A stretch of 64,000 bases of DNA from Irpex lacteus (Eukaryota; Basidiomycota; Agaricomycetes; Polyporales; Irpicaceae): the NCBI GenBank assembly GCA_001986395.2, contig MQVO02000031.1, positions 124,001 to 188,000 of the forward strand, in the 5' to 3' direction. Under the pieces are notes generated by a model. That model did no database searches. It was given only the letters and a program-made list of their open reading frames with translations, and was not told the origin of the DNA. Made by a program: the position numbers and the translations under genes. Shown here piece after piece: positions 47,797-60,400 of this stretch (position 1 is the stretch's first letter; every line of letters starts with the position of its first letter).

Positions 47797-49338
47797 TCAC
47801 TAGCTGTTGCAGCATCTCGTCGCGATTAGCCCGACCACGTCGAGGAGAGCTCGGGCCAACCCTCGCAACAGGAGCCGACGTTACCGCAGTCGACCTTGCA
47901 GTACCAGATGACGACTGTCCTGCACGGTAAGATGACGAGCGTGACTTGATGGAGACATCAGGTTCACGCTTCACCTCTCGTTTCACGGTGACGGGCATGG
48001 CCTCCTGCTTTATAGCGACAGGCTCGGATTTGACCTCGCGCTTCATGCTGGCGGGCTTCACAGCGATGATCTGGACCTCGGAATCTGACGATGAGACCTC
48101 GATAGCATTGCCAGGTGAGTGACCACGCTGTCGAGCAGCGCGATGGGGAGCTCGAGGGGGAGTCTTCGGGAGCCAGTGGCGATAGCGAGCATTGGTGCCA
48201 GACATACCAGCACTGTCATTGACATGAGCAACACCAGCCTCGTCAGCGATAGACTTGGCCAGCGCCTGTGCGCGCGCAATATGCGGCGGGAACTCGCCCT
48301 CGCCAGTGGGCGGCTTCGTAAGCTTCACCATCTGCAGTCAAATAAATATAGTGCGCAATAAGCAAATAAGCAATTGTCACGTACCTTATTCCACTGCTCT
48401 CGCAAAGCCGTACCAGTGCGAGGTGGCCAATCGAGCTGATTACAATGGAAGTTGAACAGCTTTTCTACGCGTGCCCAAGCGTCCGGACCCATGGGACGCA
48501 CTTGCGCAACACAGTCGACGAGCACCGTCAAGTGTTCGTCTGTGTACGAAGGCCGCTTGCCTTTCTTGACTGGCACTGGCGCAGCCTCAGGTGGTTCTGG
48601 TGAGAAGGGAGGTGGAGCGTGCCCAGAAACGTGCTTGGCGGCCTGCCGTACGAACTCAGAACTTGGCTGGTGCACAAAGCCGGTAGGAGCTGGGCCTAGT
48701 GCACTTGGCTGTACATGAGGGGGTGGGTGCATAGCTGATGTAGCGGTCAGCAATGAATAACTGGTAGTGATGCGCTGGGCACTTACCGGGCGGTGGAATC
48801 ATGTATCCGTAATGTCCATGCGCTCCGGTGGGGGCACCGTAGTACAGCGGCGGCGGGTACGGCTGAGGAGGAGGCGGGAAAGACACCTCGCCAACATGAG
48901 GTATGGCAGGCGGTGGGATTGGACGAGCATTGCTGGCACTTGTAGTGTCCTGAGTTGACGGAAGGATTAGAGTTATGACAGCGCCTTCGCGACTTCTCAG
49001 TATCGAAGCATCTCACCTCTTGGATACTAGTAGTTGCATGGCGGCGAGCTGGGGCTTTGCGCGGCGAGGACGAAGCAGGTTTTTTGCGTTTGGGAGCCAT
49101 AGTTTATATAAAACGAGTGTAGATGATATAGAGATTTAGATTAAGTATTATGAGAATAAGGATGAGGGTATATACAGGGAGGAAAACGGAAGCGAAGTGC
49201 GTCGCACTCTGGATGGACAGAAATGAAACTCCGCCCGCGTCCGACGACGAGTCGCCCGCCAAAAATCCCATGCCGATCATGCCGACACTTTTAACGGGCG
49301 ACCGTTAACCGTTAAAGCGCTACGGGAAGTCATCCATT

Positions 49339-51620
49339 GTCGCGCCCTGAAGAGTCACAATGGCAATATTTCTCGCTCATGCTCCCAGCCATGTGTTACA
49401 CAAACCATCATAGGAAGTCCTATTCCAAGCAAACAGCCAGCGTAGACTACGAGCGTACAAGAAAGCCACCTCGTATCTCAGAAACGATATAAGTAGAAGA
49501 AAGTTCGTCTTCGATGCGAACTCCGGAGTGCCTGCTTCTCCTCGCTGACTCCTCCGTGTGATGTGCGCGAAGACTCGGGTTAACGCACGTATGCGTTCAC
49601 GTCCACGAGTAACCTCTTGCAGGGAGTGAACCGGTTGATATGAACCAGGCAGAAGAAGGAGCATCCAAGGTACAATAACATAAAGGCGTATAGCGCGAGC
49701 AGGGGCAATCGAGGACGTCCAAGAGCCCGACAACGTCACAGAAGTGCGTCCACAGCCGCGAGTACAACGGGAAGGAGGCGACCTGACGAACTTGGCGTGT
49801 CAGAAAAACACAGTAGAGACAGCGACCAGCTAGTCATCTGTCGTAGAAAAAGAATATGTCGTCTGACGACCATTTGATAGCCATGGAATTGATGGGAGCA
49901 GCGGTCTAGAAGGCCCAAGCACTCTACGGTGGCGCATAACAAGGTACAAAGAACGGCCGTCATATGTGTTCAAAGCCGCAGGTTTCGTTCTGCAGTCCAA
50001 CCCGAGTTATCGGCGTCGTTCTCAAGAAACGTAGGTTCTCCGTGGTAGTTGTCGTCCCTGCGTTCTGAGGTCGTTGAACAGAACCTACTTAATGCGATGA
50101 GCACGCATATGGCGAAGTACGCAGCTGAACTCACCGAGATCCGCTCCTCGAGCATCGTATGCCCGCCCACTGCTCCCTGACCGATCCATGCGGTCGCAGA
50201 TAACCGCTATCCAGGTATCTAGTAGTCGATTAAGATCGCGCGGCGGCGTGAACGAGTGAGGTGAGATGATGGCAATATATGCGTGTGAGTTGATCAGACG
50301 AGTGCTTGTAGGGTGGCGTACAGTTGTAGGAGGTCGGCATGTGTGATTAGGGCACCAATTCGGGTAGATTGCGACGCCAAGGCAACTAGGCCTGACAGGA
50401 AGCATGAGCTAAGCACTACAGAGACGGATGGACGACTCACCTGAGAGCCATCTCCCTCAAAACCGATACGCGATGCCACTCAACTCTCCTGGCTATGCCA
50501 CATGCAGACCGTCTGCCTCGTCGAAGTGTTGCAGGATCTTCAGAAGCGTCCGTGGCAATGTCCAATACGGCCATGTTTCGTGGTTTGAAAGCAGCTTATT
50601 TGGTGGCGAAGGACAAGAGTCCTCTCGAGTATACGTGAGAGGGCTTGTCCGACAGCCAGAGTGAAGCGACACAGCCCAGATGGGAGTTTCGTGGTACAAT
50701 TGGGAGTCGAGTCTGCGATCTCCGTGAGAGTCGCCGACAGAGATGACCGTAGGATCAGATGTGAATGAGGTGCCAAGCAGCTTGATGAAAACGGACTATC
50801 AAAGACGAAGGGCTTGGAAGAGGAGTTTGAAATCGGATAGTGTCGTTGAGGAAGGCGTAAAATGAAGGAATGGTATTAATCCAGCTACGAGCGCATAGGA
50901 AGGGCTGATAGGGAACGTCTTCTCAATTCCGCGGTCTTGACGTATACTTGAGGTCGCATGGGTTCTACGGAATGAATATTGGAGTGGCAGAACCGTAACA
51001 GGGTACTCACATCAATCCCACTGGTCCTGTACGCTTCACATCTACCTTTCAAACACAGACCCAAAGGACTACGCATTAGCAGGAACGTGATGAGCAACTC
51101 GTCGCAAAGGCGATGGGATGGAGTGGGTCCGTGTCTCTGTCACGACTGCTAGTGTCCATCGAGATAGCTGGCCATGGGAGCACAATATGCTATCAGCGAA
51201 CGAAGCCGTCGCCACATGGGGCAAGCTTCAAGGACGAGAGAAGTGGGATGCTGGAGGGCTGTGGTCGTCGTGGTCGTGGTCTTCGATGTGGTCGAGCGGA
51301 AAGCGCTCAAACTGAGCTCGAGCTTCACCGGCTTCGGTGACGTCACATTCGTACTTGTCTTGTCTCGCGCTTCGATGCTTGCAAAATTTGGAGCTGCTGG
51401 TCCTTCAAGTCAGTACTGCAAGGCATGCAACGACTGCATTCGTCGCCAGCTTGTAATAATATTTCGCGGATTTCAGGGATCGTTGCAACGGACGACGCGA
51501 GGATTCTCTACGAATAAACACCTAGTTGCGTGACTGTATATAGTACGTTCGACTACGTACGGTCCTGCCTGTCCGCGAACAGCTCCGGGAGTTCCAACGA
51601 TTGGACGTCCCACGATACAG
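49339..51620. other. Duplicated stretch without an intact gene
   Basis: 49340-50130 resembles 7310-8160, and 50830-51540 resembles 25070-25790. A minus-strand fragment at 49400-49500 (YARSLRWLFAWNRTSYDG) has a counterpart at 7420-7500 (VYSLRWLYKLNMTFFDG); the leucine and aromatic pattern hints at an LRR-like exon. No frame can be joined. Confidence 0.4.
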
Positions 51621-51950
51621 CTAGCTGCAAATTTCGCGGCGTATGTTCCACGGGCCTAATAGTTCCTCGGCAATCCGTCTGGTCTGAATGCGAACTGTGT
51701 TTGCCTTGATGTGCTCATCCCCAAGACTCAAGCTAAGGAGGCCCAGTGACTGCAGAGGCAGAAATCCAGGTAAAAAAACAGTAGACACTGATTGAAGGCG
51801 AGCATAGAGGCTAAATAGCTTGAGAGTAGGCGATAGCATGAGGGGGAGGGCAAATTCAGAGAGCGATACGCGTTGCGTAGGGGAGATTGTCGACCGACCC
51901 AATACAATGGTGAGTTCATCCGTGTTTGCGCCGCGGATATCAGCGGTCGA
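51621..51950 (-). pseudogene. LRR-like gene fragment
   Basis: The minus-strand frame contains LSEFALPLMLSPTLKLFSLY, then FLPLQSLGLLSLSLGDEH and a helical, charged stretch ending AEELLGPW. This is the best leucine-rich repeat-like stretch in the window and resembles the LRR tail of agaricomycete F-box-like proteins. Neighbouring exons could not be assembled and no F-box was seen. Decayed gene inferred. Confidence 0.4.
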
Positions 51951-54049
51951 TGTGTAGACGCAGCGCCACAATGATGAATGTAGCCTAAGTGAGGTTCTTG
52001 CGCATTTATCTTGCGAGCACGAGATTCGTCCGCGGAGTAACTCTTGATATCAGCTCGTTCAATTTTGCCTAGCATATGAACTAAACCGCCCGAATTTTGA
52101 GGGCGAACGCAGTACTCGCACAATTGCATATATGCATTCTCGTGTCAATAACCAAGTTTTCACTGGGGGAGGATGTCCGAGCTGCACAGTTGTCCTCTGT
52201 GACACGTGTCTTCGCGAGCATCGTATAGTCATATCGAACGGCACGCCGTTCCCCATGGCTGTGATGAGGCGAGCATAGTGATCGATGTGTCTTGTTGGGG
52301 TGTTCTGTTGTTTGCTACGGAGACTGGATTATCAAAGCACCTGGTCGAACGAGGAACGTTATGGGAGCTACATCGCGCTCACGCATACACACAGCGGCGA
52401 GAGTCGTGTTTGAACCTAAACCTGACTTCGACAGTACACTTTGCCATAGTGGAAACCGTGGCTCCACGGCGAACCTGCCTGTATAGGTCGTATGCGTTGT
52501 ACTGATCGTTTTAGTAAATACGTGAGCATAATGGTCGCTCATGAGCGACAGAGCCATGGGCATACCTGTTTACCTCAGAAGAGCGCGTCGATCCCACCGC
52601 ATACACCGTCCACTCTTAGGCAAACTCACGTGTCGATTGTTCACTAGGGCCCGTACGCCGAGCGATCGAGAACGATTATCGAGTCTACTATGTTGTGTAA
52701 GGAGCTGAACAAAACAAGGGGATTAGAGCGACTCACTGAGGTCCCGTGAGCAGCCCTTTGCGTCGTCCGTCCAATAAAAATACGGCCATCATTACTTCAG
52801 TCGGAGTTTTCGACGCATCTGACCCCAGTGTTGCGCCGAACGAAGCAGCGTCGTCCATTTATGAGCCTCTGACCAGGGTAAAACGGCAAAGGGACATCTG
52901 CGAGAGGAGATCGCTACAGATCGACACCACTGCTGGCCGGCCAAGATAAGTCCAAGGGATGGAAGAGAAATGCTGGTCAGAGTAGACAACGTGAGCGGCA
53001 AGGTCTCGGAGAGAGCGAGGCATACTCACCTGTGCTCCCTCACCCATCGACTGCACATCTACCGTACCATACCGAAGCATGCACCGGCAGCCGGAAGATC
53101 CATCAATTATGCTCAATGCAGCGCGAGGTGCCGAGATCGACTGCTCAATACGAGTTTGAGATTGAGGGCGAGATCGTCGGGCGTCGTAGATATTGCATAA
53201 GGGCGAGCAAGCAGTACGAGATGAGGTGGTTGTATGCGGGCAGGAGTATCAGGGGGCGTCGAGCAAGGTACCCGCGACCGTAAAAACCGCAGGTGAAGGC
53301 GAGCGATCTACACATAGATGCTGCCTTGCGAAGATAAACGGGGCTCTCGTTCGTACGGCCACCTCGGTCACCGGTCCCTGAGATAGTGTCCTCCGCCCAT
53401 ATATTTATCGTAGATAGAAGCGACGGTCGTCCGTAGAGTAAAGCTTGATATCGGCTTCCTACATTGGGGGTGAACTACACGTGAGCGAACCACGCCGATT
53501 TGAGAGCTTCACAAAATAGCAGGCACGGATCTCTCGTGTCTGACACCAAGCATCCGCTATTGGGTGGTAAAAACGGCCAGATCAGACGGTAGGCTTCTTC
53601 CCAGAGCTGCTATACGGCGAGAATAGTGGGCGTGCGATGGGTCTTGAACGGATGCGACGGGGATTGCGTATTCGAAGCATCGAGATAATAGACTCTCGTA
53701 GGAGCGGCGTCGCGCTCACACATGTTCGCAGAGATAAGAGTCACGCTCAGTAAAGAGGTCACTTTGATGGTCGGCTTCGCGAAGAGCGTTGCTCAAGCGT
53801 GCTTGCGTGAACTCTGAAATGTGCAGAGACTGCCCTGCCTAGACACTAAAAAAGGATTATTAGCGCTAGAGTCCTTGAGCTACGTCGCCATAAACGCACC
53901 TGAATATATATATAGACCTCGTAACACCTGTCAATTCCAGTACATACACAGCAGTACTCTTCTGCTACCCGACGGTGATGGTCCGTCGGGTCCAAATACC
54001 TCATACCGAGAAAGGTCGTGCAGTACACGCTGGCGAAGAATCGACTCGA
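51951..54049. other. Duplicated stretch without an intact gene
   Basis: 53400-53830 resembles 25930-26470 (AAAGCTTGATATCGGCTT, GGTCTTGAACGGATGCGACG). 53000-53300 is partly like 10080-10240 and partly like the LRR-fragment region. The KDZ empty-site counterpart lies just beyond, at about 54040-54080. No gene supported. Confidence 0.35.
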
Positions 54050-55539
54050 AGAGCCGGAGCGTAGGTCGACATCGTCTAGTCTGGGCCGTACGGTGTGCAA
54101 CGCACAAGGTGGTTAAATCAAGAAACGAGGCTGCGTGATCTTCTATTGACGGTGCAAGATTCTCGCCCAACACTCTCTCCAGATTAACAAGAAGCTTCTA
54201 GGTCAGCTCAGGAATCGAACAGAACGAGCAGACCTAATGGACTCACTAAGAACGTGTGGTGAATTCCTTGCGGTATGCACCCATCAAATGAGACTCTTGA
54301 GCTATGACCACTCTCTCGGTGAGTTCAACGCGGCCAGGATAAGTAGCGAGACCTAAGCCAAGCGTTGACGTTGGTGTAGTTGCCTCGTCCAATGACCTCC
54401 ATCAAAAACGAGACAGTCGTATCGAAGGATTACGAGTGATAAAAGTCGGATGAGGAGAAACATGGCCAGACTTCGAAGACGAGTAGAGTGGAAGACTGGT
54501 GTGCTTGTCGAATGTGCAATGTCAGGATAATATTGGTATCGGATGCGTGGTACGGCTCGTACGCAGTGCTGAGTTGATGGGTGCTGGCAAGGCGAGGCGA
54601 CCGCTTCAAAGGGAGATAAACTGGGACCGATGTAGGGCTTGATACGGGACAATAGAGAAAGCTGGCGTGAGATAACTTGGGGACGAGACGGACGACATAT
54701 CGACACCTTGCGGAGGAGCGAGTGTCAGCGACGAGGTCTACCGTATATTAGGGCAACACTCACCTGTGTTCCTTCATTCTATCGACTTCGCGTCGGCTGG
54801 ACTAAACCGTGCATCCAGCCATGAATCTCGTCAAGCATCTTGAACAACTTAGGAGCTCGAGCCACACCGGGTAGCGGCAAGATGACGGTCATGCTGAGTC
54901 GCATAGTCCGCTTATCGAGCTTATTGATCTATCGTAGGAGAGAGCTGGTCGGGGCTGGGGCTGAGTGTGTCGAAACCGATTACCAGGGGTTGGTCGGTGA
55001 TGGAATGAATATCTCGTGGCTCTGATGGTACTTATTGTGTTGACCGTGAACTCGCGACAGAGGCGTAGAGGCTGAGCATGGAAACTATGAGTCGTCAAAC
55101 ACGCTGCAGAGGGTGAGGTACGTACTGCACGAGTACTTCACTGTCGTCTATGCCCTACGTTATTTCTCGCATAAGCATATATCTTGTTTGGAGTCAAATG
55201 TTCAGCTACGTCTCGCCAACATAAGTGAGGAACTCACCGGCCTGCTGATATTAACGTATTTGTCCCAGTCGTGAAGGCGTCAGCGTCGATCCTCGTCCAC
55301 GCTAGCTACACCGGGAACGTGAGGTTATCCGAGAGTCCTTAAAGACACAGGTAGTAAGCGACCCTAAGGAATGAACTGTGCAGCGGGTTGGCTAAGACTT
55401 TGGAGTGGAGGTCGTGCGACAGGTCCCACTGCTGCTATCGAAGAGAGACGGTTAGTTTATAATCGATACGTCGGTGGTCGTGCTATTTACATACCACACT
55501 TATGTGCATACAAACCTTGTCGTTTCCGCAGGCGGGTCG
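54050..55539. repeat. Duplicated block, counterpart of 31991-33480
   Basis: Close match to the flank of the KDZ element from 32100 onward. A minus-strand leucine-rich fragment (STRLRSLAMFLLIRLLSLVI, 54415-54500) is present; no intact gene. Confidence 0.5.
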
Positions 55540-57180
55540 TAGTCCATGAAGCCGTGGTGGTGGTCGATGAGAGAGGACGTGGGAGTTCGGACCGAGCGTT
55601 CACTGGCATCACATCACCTCGACCGACGCGTTTCTCTGCTTACCACCACCGACCACTTTTGGTCAGTACAGTCGACTGTACCTACAGTACTCCTGCGAGC
55701 TTCATTCTGGTGTCTGCTATGGGCCGAGTCGATCGAACGCAGAGCTATGCGTCTCCAACGCGAGTGAGCTGATGACGAGCTCAAGATCGTCGTACGTCTA
55801 TCTCATCCTCCGAGTGAGAATTCGTCCCGAGCACTAACATCGACCGAAGACCACTATGCGCAGCTGGACTATTTCACTGAGAGGCGAACCCGTATATACA
55901 GGACGTGTTCGTGCTCGTGGCCCCTGCGCCAAGCCGAGAAAGCTCGAAAGCTTCTCGCCACCCCACGCTCTCTCGACCACTGGTCCCCTCATTCACCTCG
56001 CTCACCACAACTAGGGCTCGTCCTTTTCTCCTCCAAGCACGTCGAATTCATGGCACGGATTGAAAGCACACGACGCAGAGGGTGTATGCGAAGATTGATG
56101 ACGTACAACACCCAATGTAATAGTATGGTACGTTCATCGTATTAACAGCACTCGACGTTGAGGCTGAGGTCGTTATCTATCTTTAGCCAGTAATTCTCGC
56201 ATCCTGGCTATCGTAACGCACCATTTGTATCAAATCTCGACAACCAGAAACCATGCATGTAGCACATGCCGCGCACGTTTCACCCTCGACGTGTCGACTA
56301 GTCTGTGCGTCGTGTTGCGCTTACTCGTTCCAGCACACAACCGTGACCGTCACACAACTTCGCAACGCGTAGGCCGCCGCGTGAAACTGTACTCCACGCT
56401 GCAAGCTATTGACGAGGAAGAATGCCAGGGAAGGAACTTTAGATGCTGGGGACTGCCGCGGAGGCGAGTTCAAGTTGACACCTCTGAGACTTAGTGGTCT
56501 CAGCTCGTGTGGGACGTTAGCGACGGGAAAAGCTGACCTGATTGCGAGTGTGTGGTACTCTGCTCAGCGATTGAGGCATCCAGCGAAGAACTGACCCCTG
56601 ACAGTATTAAATCACGGTCGCTGTATTATGTTCTCATAGGGCGGGACACCGCAAACGTGTATCTCTACGCGGGGCACTGGTAACAGGACGTCGCGAGCCT
56701 TATAAGGTAGCCTTGGTCCGTTTTCCATTATGCTAACGTTCCAGTGAACCCAAAACCGCGCATACCCACGCTGACTGACTTTCGTCTTCGTAGAGCGGTC
56801 CGTTCAGGTTCTCGGGCTTCACGTCGCAAGTTCGACAGCGTGCACGCTGCTCGCTACGCTTCTCGCAAGTCAAGCCGGGTCCATTGGCGTCGACAGTAAC
56901 AGCCAAGATATATGCGAGCGTACGGCTCTCGCGCGGTTTCCAGTCCGTCGACGCGTATTGGCGAGCCCCGCGCGGTGACACGTCTTGCGCCCTTTACGAT
57001 GGTACCTATTCTCAAAGCAACCGCAATGCAACAACAAACAAATCCTATGCACCACTCGGGCCGCTGCCTAAATTTGAGGATAGGTGTAATGAGCCAGTAC
57101 AAGTGCTTAAGATGGAGGTCAAGCAGCTCGTGAGTCTCTTGGAAGGCTCACGCAGCGCATAGGTGTGTTGACCCAGAGTC
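55540..57180. repeat. Duplicated block downstream of DUF6535 gene D (block P)
   Basis: Close match to 11930-13530 (for example 56220-56480 against 12590-12850, offset about 43.63 kb) and more distant match to 33500-35000. No gene supported. Confidence 0.55.
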
Positions 57181-57456
57181 CCAGACTCAGTAAGGTATCT
57201 CGCAGCTGATACATATGTGCAGGTGTCGGGCAGACTGTGACAGACATGTAAACTATGTAGGCTTAGTTCCGTCAATGAATGTGTGAATAACTCTATAGAT
57301 AATTGGAGCCTCTTGTTCAAGTCCAGTCATATACAAGTACAAAGGTGATACAAAACATGGAATCAGGTATCGGGTAACCAAAGCAAGTCTGTCTTTCAGA
57401 ACACTAGTCTTGACACTCATAATCTCTACTTCAGACTCCACCGCTGGCACCATTAC
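57181..57456. repeat. Conserved 3' flank of DUF6535 gene D
   Basis: Same landmarks as at the other three genes. It also contains the sequence corresponding to the last codons of the paralogs, beyond the early stop of D. Confidence 0.6.
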
Positions 57457-60400
57457 CTATTCCCCATCATTCCTAGCGACCTCCTGATCTGTGAGAGCAC
57501 TTCCCGCCCCATTCTCAGTAAGAGACCTGTAAGTTAAATTTAGACTCAGATCAGTTAAAAACATTTCTTAATAAATGAGTGGCTTACCCTTGACCAGATT
57601 CTGAACCCTCTCCCGTTTGCGTGTTGTCATGAGACACCATGTGAGCTGGTGTTGCAGGTGCATCACTTGCAATGGCCTCTTTTGCCTCTTCATTTGCGGC
57701 CTGCAGGAGATATTAGAAGGTGTGAGAGGTAGGTCACATCACATACCCTAGAGATTTCATCCTGAGTGTGAACAGGTGCACTGGCTAGTGCATCAGTGCT
57801 ACCGCTGACACTGGGCGCAGCTCCATCATTGGTCTGAGTGTGAAGTGCTTCCACATCATTCTCAGCTGCATGAACATCCTGCAAAGACTTAGTCGGTTTA
57901 TCAACACTCTCAAGCAAACCAGTGCAAGTTATACCTCTGTTCCCATGACCCCTTCAAGTCCCACACTCCCGCCATCTCCAACTGCTAAGCCAACCAACTC
58001 CTCTCTATTCCTGTCAATCTCCATAGTCTTGTCATCCACAGAGCTCTCCTGATCAGAGCCGCCAACTTCAGAGTCAGGTACACCTCGGAGATCTGTCCTC
58101 TTGTTGACAGATTGGAGTTCAACTTTAGAGGGCCCCTGGCTCTTGCTATGTTGTCTTCTTTCTTTTAGTTCTTGGAGACGATACAGTTTATCGTCATCTT
58201 GTCTGATAATAAGCCTGCCAAGAGTTTCCACAAGGTCATCTGGGAATATAGTTTTGCTAGATCGGAATCCCTCTAGCCACTGAGAATAGTCCCAAAGTGA
58301 TATGTTTCTGTATCCCTGTTCATAGGCCATAAGATCAAGACAAGCTTTGACAAGCTCTGTAGTATCACTAGCTTGCTGCTGATTTTTGTGACCTTCTGTA
58401 GTATCTTTAGTTTCTTCCCTGTAATCCTCAGTCACTTGACTAGAAGTCAGAGACTGGATCTGGGAAATGATAGGAGTAAATAGTTCCCTGCACTTTTCTA
58501 CTCCAGCTGTCTTTGCTTGAAGAAGAAGCAGAAGGTAGATTATATGGTAACAGAGTTTGAGAGATTGAATCAACTCTTGTGAACATTTTGTGAGCTGTTC
58601 TGTGATCACCAAGGGTAGAAGTTCCAGATCTTGAGATTCCAGTGGTTCTGTAAGTTATAGATGAGATGTCTGCAAGATCAGCTAGCAATCTCACAAGAAC
58701 TTACGGGGAAGGTTATAGGGAACTATGACTACATAGTGTATCAGTTCCTGATCATATCCTGTCCCAGCATTGTCCGCAGAGATCCAATAAGTGATCATCA
58801 TATTGGCAGACAGCTTGCTTTTGATAGCAAAGGCAATCAGCTGTTGGAAACTAGTATTTACCAACCAGTTGATTGGAGTCCGAGTTCGAATCAAATGTGA
58901 ACTGCAGGCAAAAATATCTTTCAGCCTCTCTTGTGAGTACTGGTCTTGAAGGTTGAGATGTTCAGGTGCAGCTGTGACCACTGCACACAGATATTGCACA
59001 AAAGCACTTTGAAGCTCTTTTGGTGCATCTTCAGGCCAGGTCCATGAGTTCCAATCAAAGTCTTCATGAGGTCTTTGCTGCAGTACAGCGAGCTCTGATT
59101 GAATGGCTGGAAAGAACCAAGTGCCATATGCCAAACTGGATTTTGGCTTTGCAAGCTTCCAAATCCTCGTCAAAGCAGTGAGCAGTTTGCTTGCATTTTC
59201 CCAAATATCTTTCTTGCCCCTCAATGTTGTGAGTAATAGAACATCCCGAATCATGGCACTGCCCACTTGATGCTCCTCAAAGCAGCTTCTGATTGATGAT
59301 AGTGTGTCTGAGGGAAGCTTAGGCTCCTGGTCAGAAGCAAAGACTGACAACATAAGAGTCAATCCATATATTGAAGTGAATTTGTGCTGTTCTGCTCCTG
59401 TTCTGACAGCATAATCAGGTCTGTCAACTTGAGAATAGGGCTGTATACCACTGGCATGATCTGCAATGATATTGATCATGGCAGTTCTTGCCTGAGGTCT
59501 CAGAGAGTCTAGAGGAGCAAAGCCATTGAACGGCCACACAGGCAGAACACGCTCAGCTGCAGGAAGAGTTGGCAGTCGGTGGGAAAGGACTTCAAGGATG
59601 AATGTGACTATCTCCTGGTATGGAGGTTTGGGGTGGATGTACTGCAGGGCCTCTCGGAAAGTTGTCTCAAGCATGTCATCATTGGCTTGGATGGCATCTA
59701 CAGATTTGAGGATCTCAACATCAAATGAGACATCCTTGACCAGCTGCTCCTCGCTGGGAAGCTTCTGCAGCCTCTCCAGGCTGCTGTTGTACAGCTTAGC
59801 CATGTAGACATGCCATTGCTTAGGAGACAATGTTGACAGCGCACTGAGCATGAACACTCTGATATGGTGAGATCCCTTCAGGACAGCACTTGCAATTTGA
59901 AAGGGCAAAGAGGAAGCATAGCCAACTATTGCTTGCACAACTGAGGACAGCATAGGCCAATGAAGAGTAATTGGTATGTTCACCAATGACAACTTCAAAG
60001 CAAGGGAGGAGAGCTTATGATGAAGATGTGCTATGCCAGTCTTGAGAAGGGTAGTGCGGTACGGGCAGTAGGGAAAGAAGATGGGAAGAGCAGTAGCTCC
60101 AAAGAAGAACAGAGCCCAGCCAACAACAAGAGGGAGGGTGGTATGCCCCACACTCTCATGGACAGAGGATGTGAAGTAGCACAGTCCAACAAAGAAGAGG
60201 CCAAGGGAGAGCTGAAGTAGGAGCGGAAGGCATGCAACGATCTCATAAACCATCCATGCCCGGAGCTGGGGCTCACGGAAGTGGCGGATGCGGAGACGGG
60301 CCTGAGGGGAGGGAACGTTCACAGCAAGGAACTCCCTCAGCCACTGCTTGACCAGCATCCCGAAGGAGGCAGTCATAAGGCTGAGAATGAGGCTGGAGAA

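Larger units (their letters stand above)
44374..49100 (-). pseudogene. Harbinger Myb/trihelix-like accessory gene, split by a 2.69-kb element
   Basis: Exons 49017-49100, 48787-48949, 48385-48734 and an exon 4 that starts at 48331 and is interrupted at 47787, resuming at 45082 and ending at the stop at 44374. Removing the insertion and one 10-bp duplication copy leaves a continuous frame of 616 aa. Residues about 139-215 (RPSYTDEHLTVLVDCVAQV...MGPDAWARVEKLFN) form a Myb/SANT or trihelix-like domain with evenly spaced tryptophans. A Lys/Glu-rich middle has repeated VKREVKxEP-like units, and the C-terminus has a coiled coil (LTDKLAEEARRADRAEAENR). As it stands, translation would run into the insertion and stop after about 404 aa at 47714, losing the coiled coil but keeping the DNA-binding domain. 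Confidence 0.8.
42652..49335. mobile_element. PIF/Harbinger DNA transposon carrying a nested insertion
   Basis: Terminal inverted repeats begin GGATGACTTCCCGTAGCGCT at 42652 and end with the reverse complement at 49335; 25 of 26 bases match. ATT flanks both ends (42649-42651 and 49336-49338), the 3-bp duplication expected for the superfamily. Flanks resemble an uninterrupted site in unit 1 near 7305-7350 (GGTAAGGAACGCGTCGC...CTCAAGAG). It has the two-gene layout of Harbinger elements, DDE nuclease plus Myb-like protein, placed tail to tail. Without the nested 2.69-kb insertion and one 10-bp duplication copy the element is about 3.98 kb. Confidence 0.85.
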
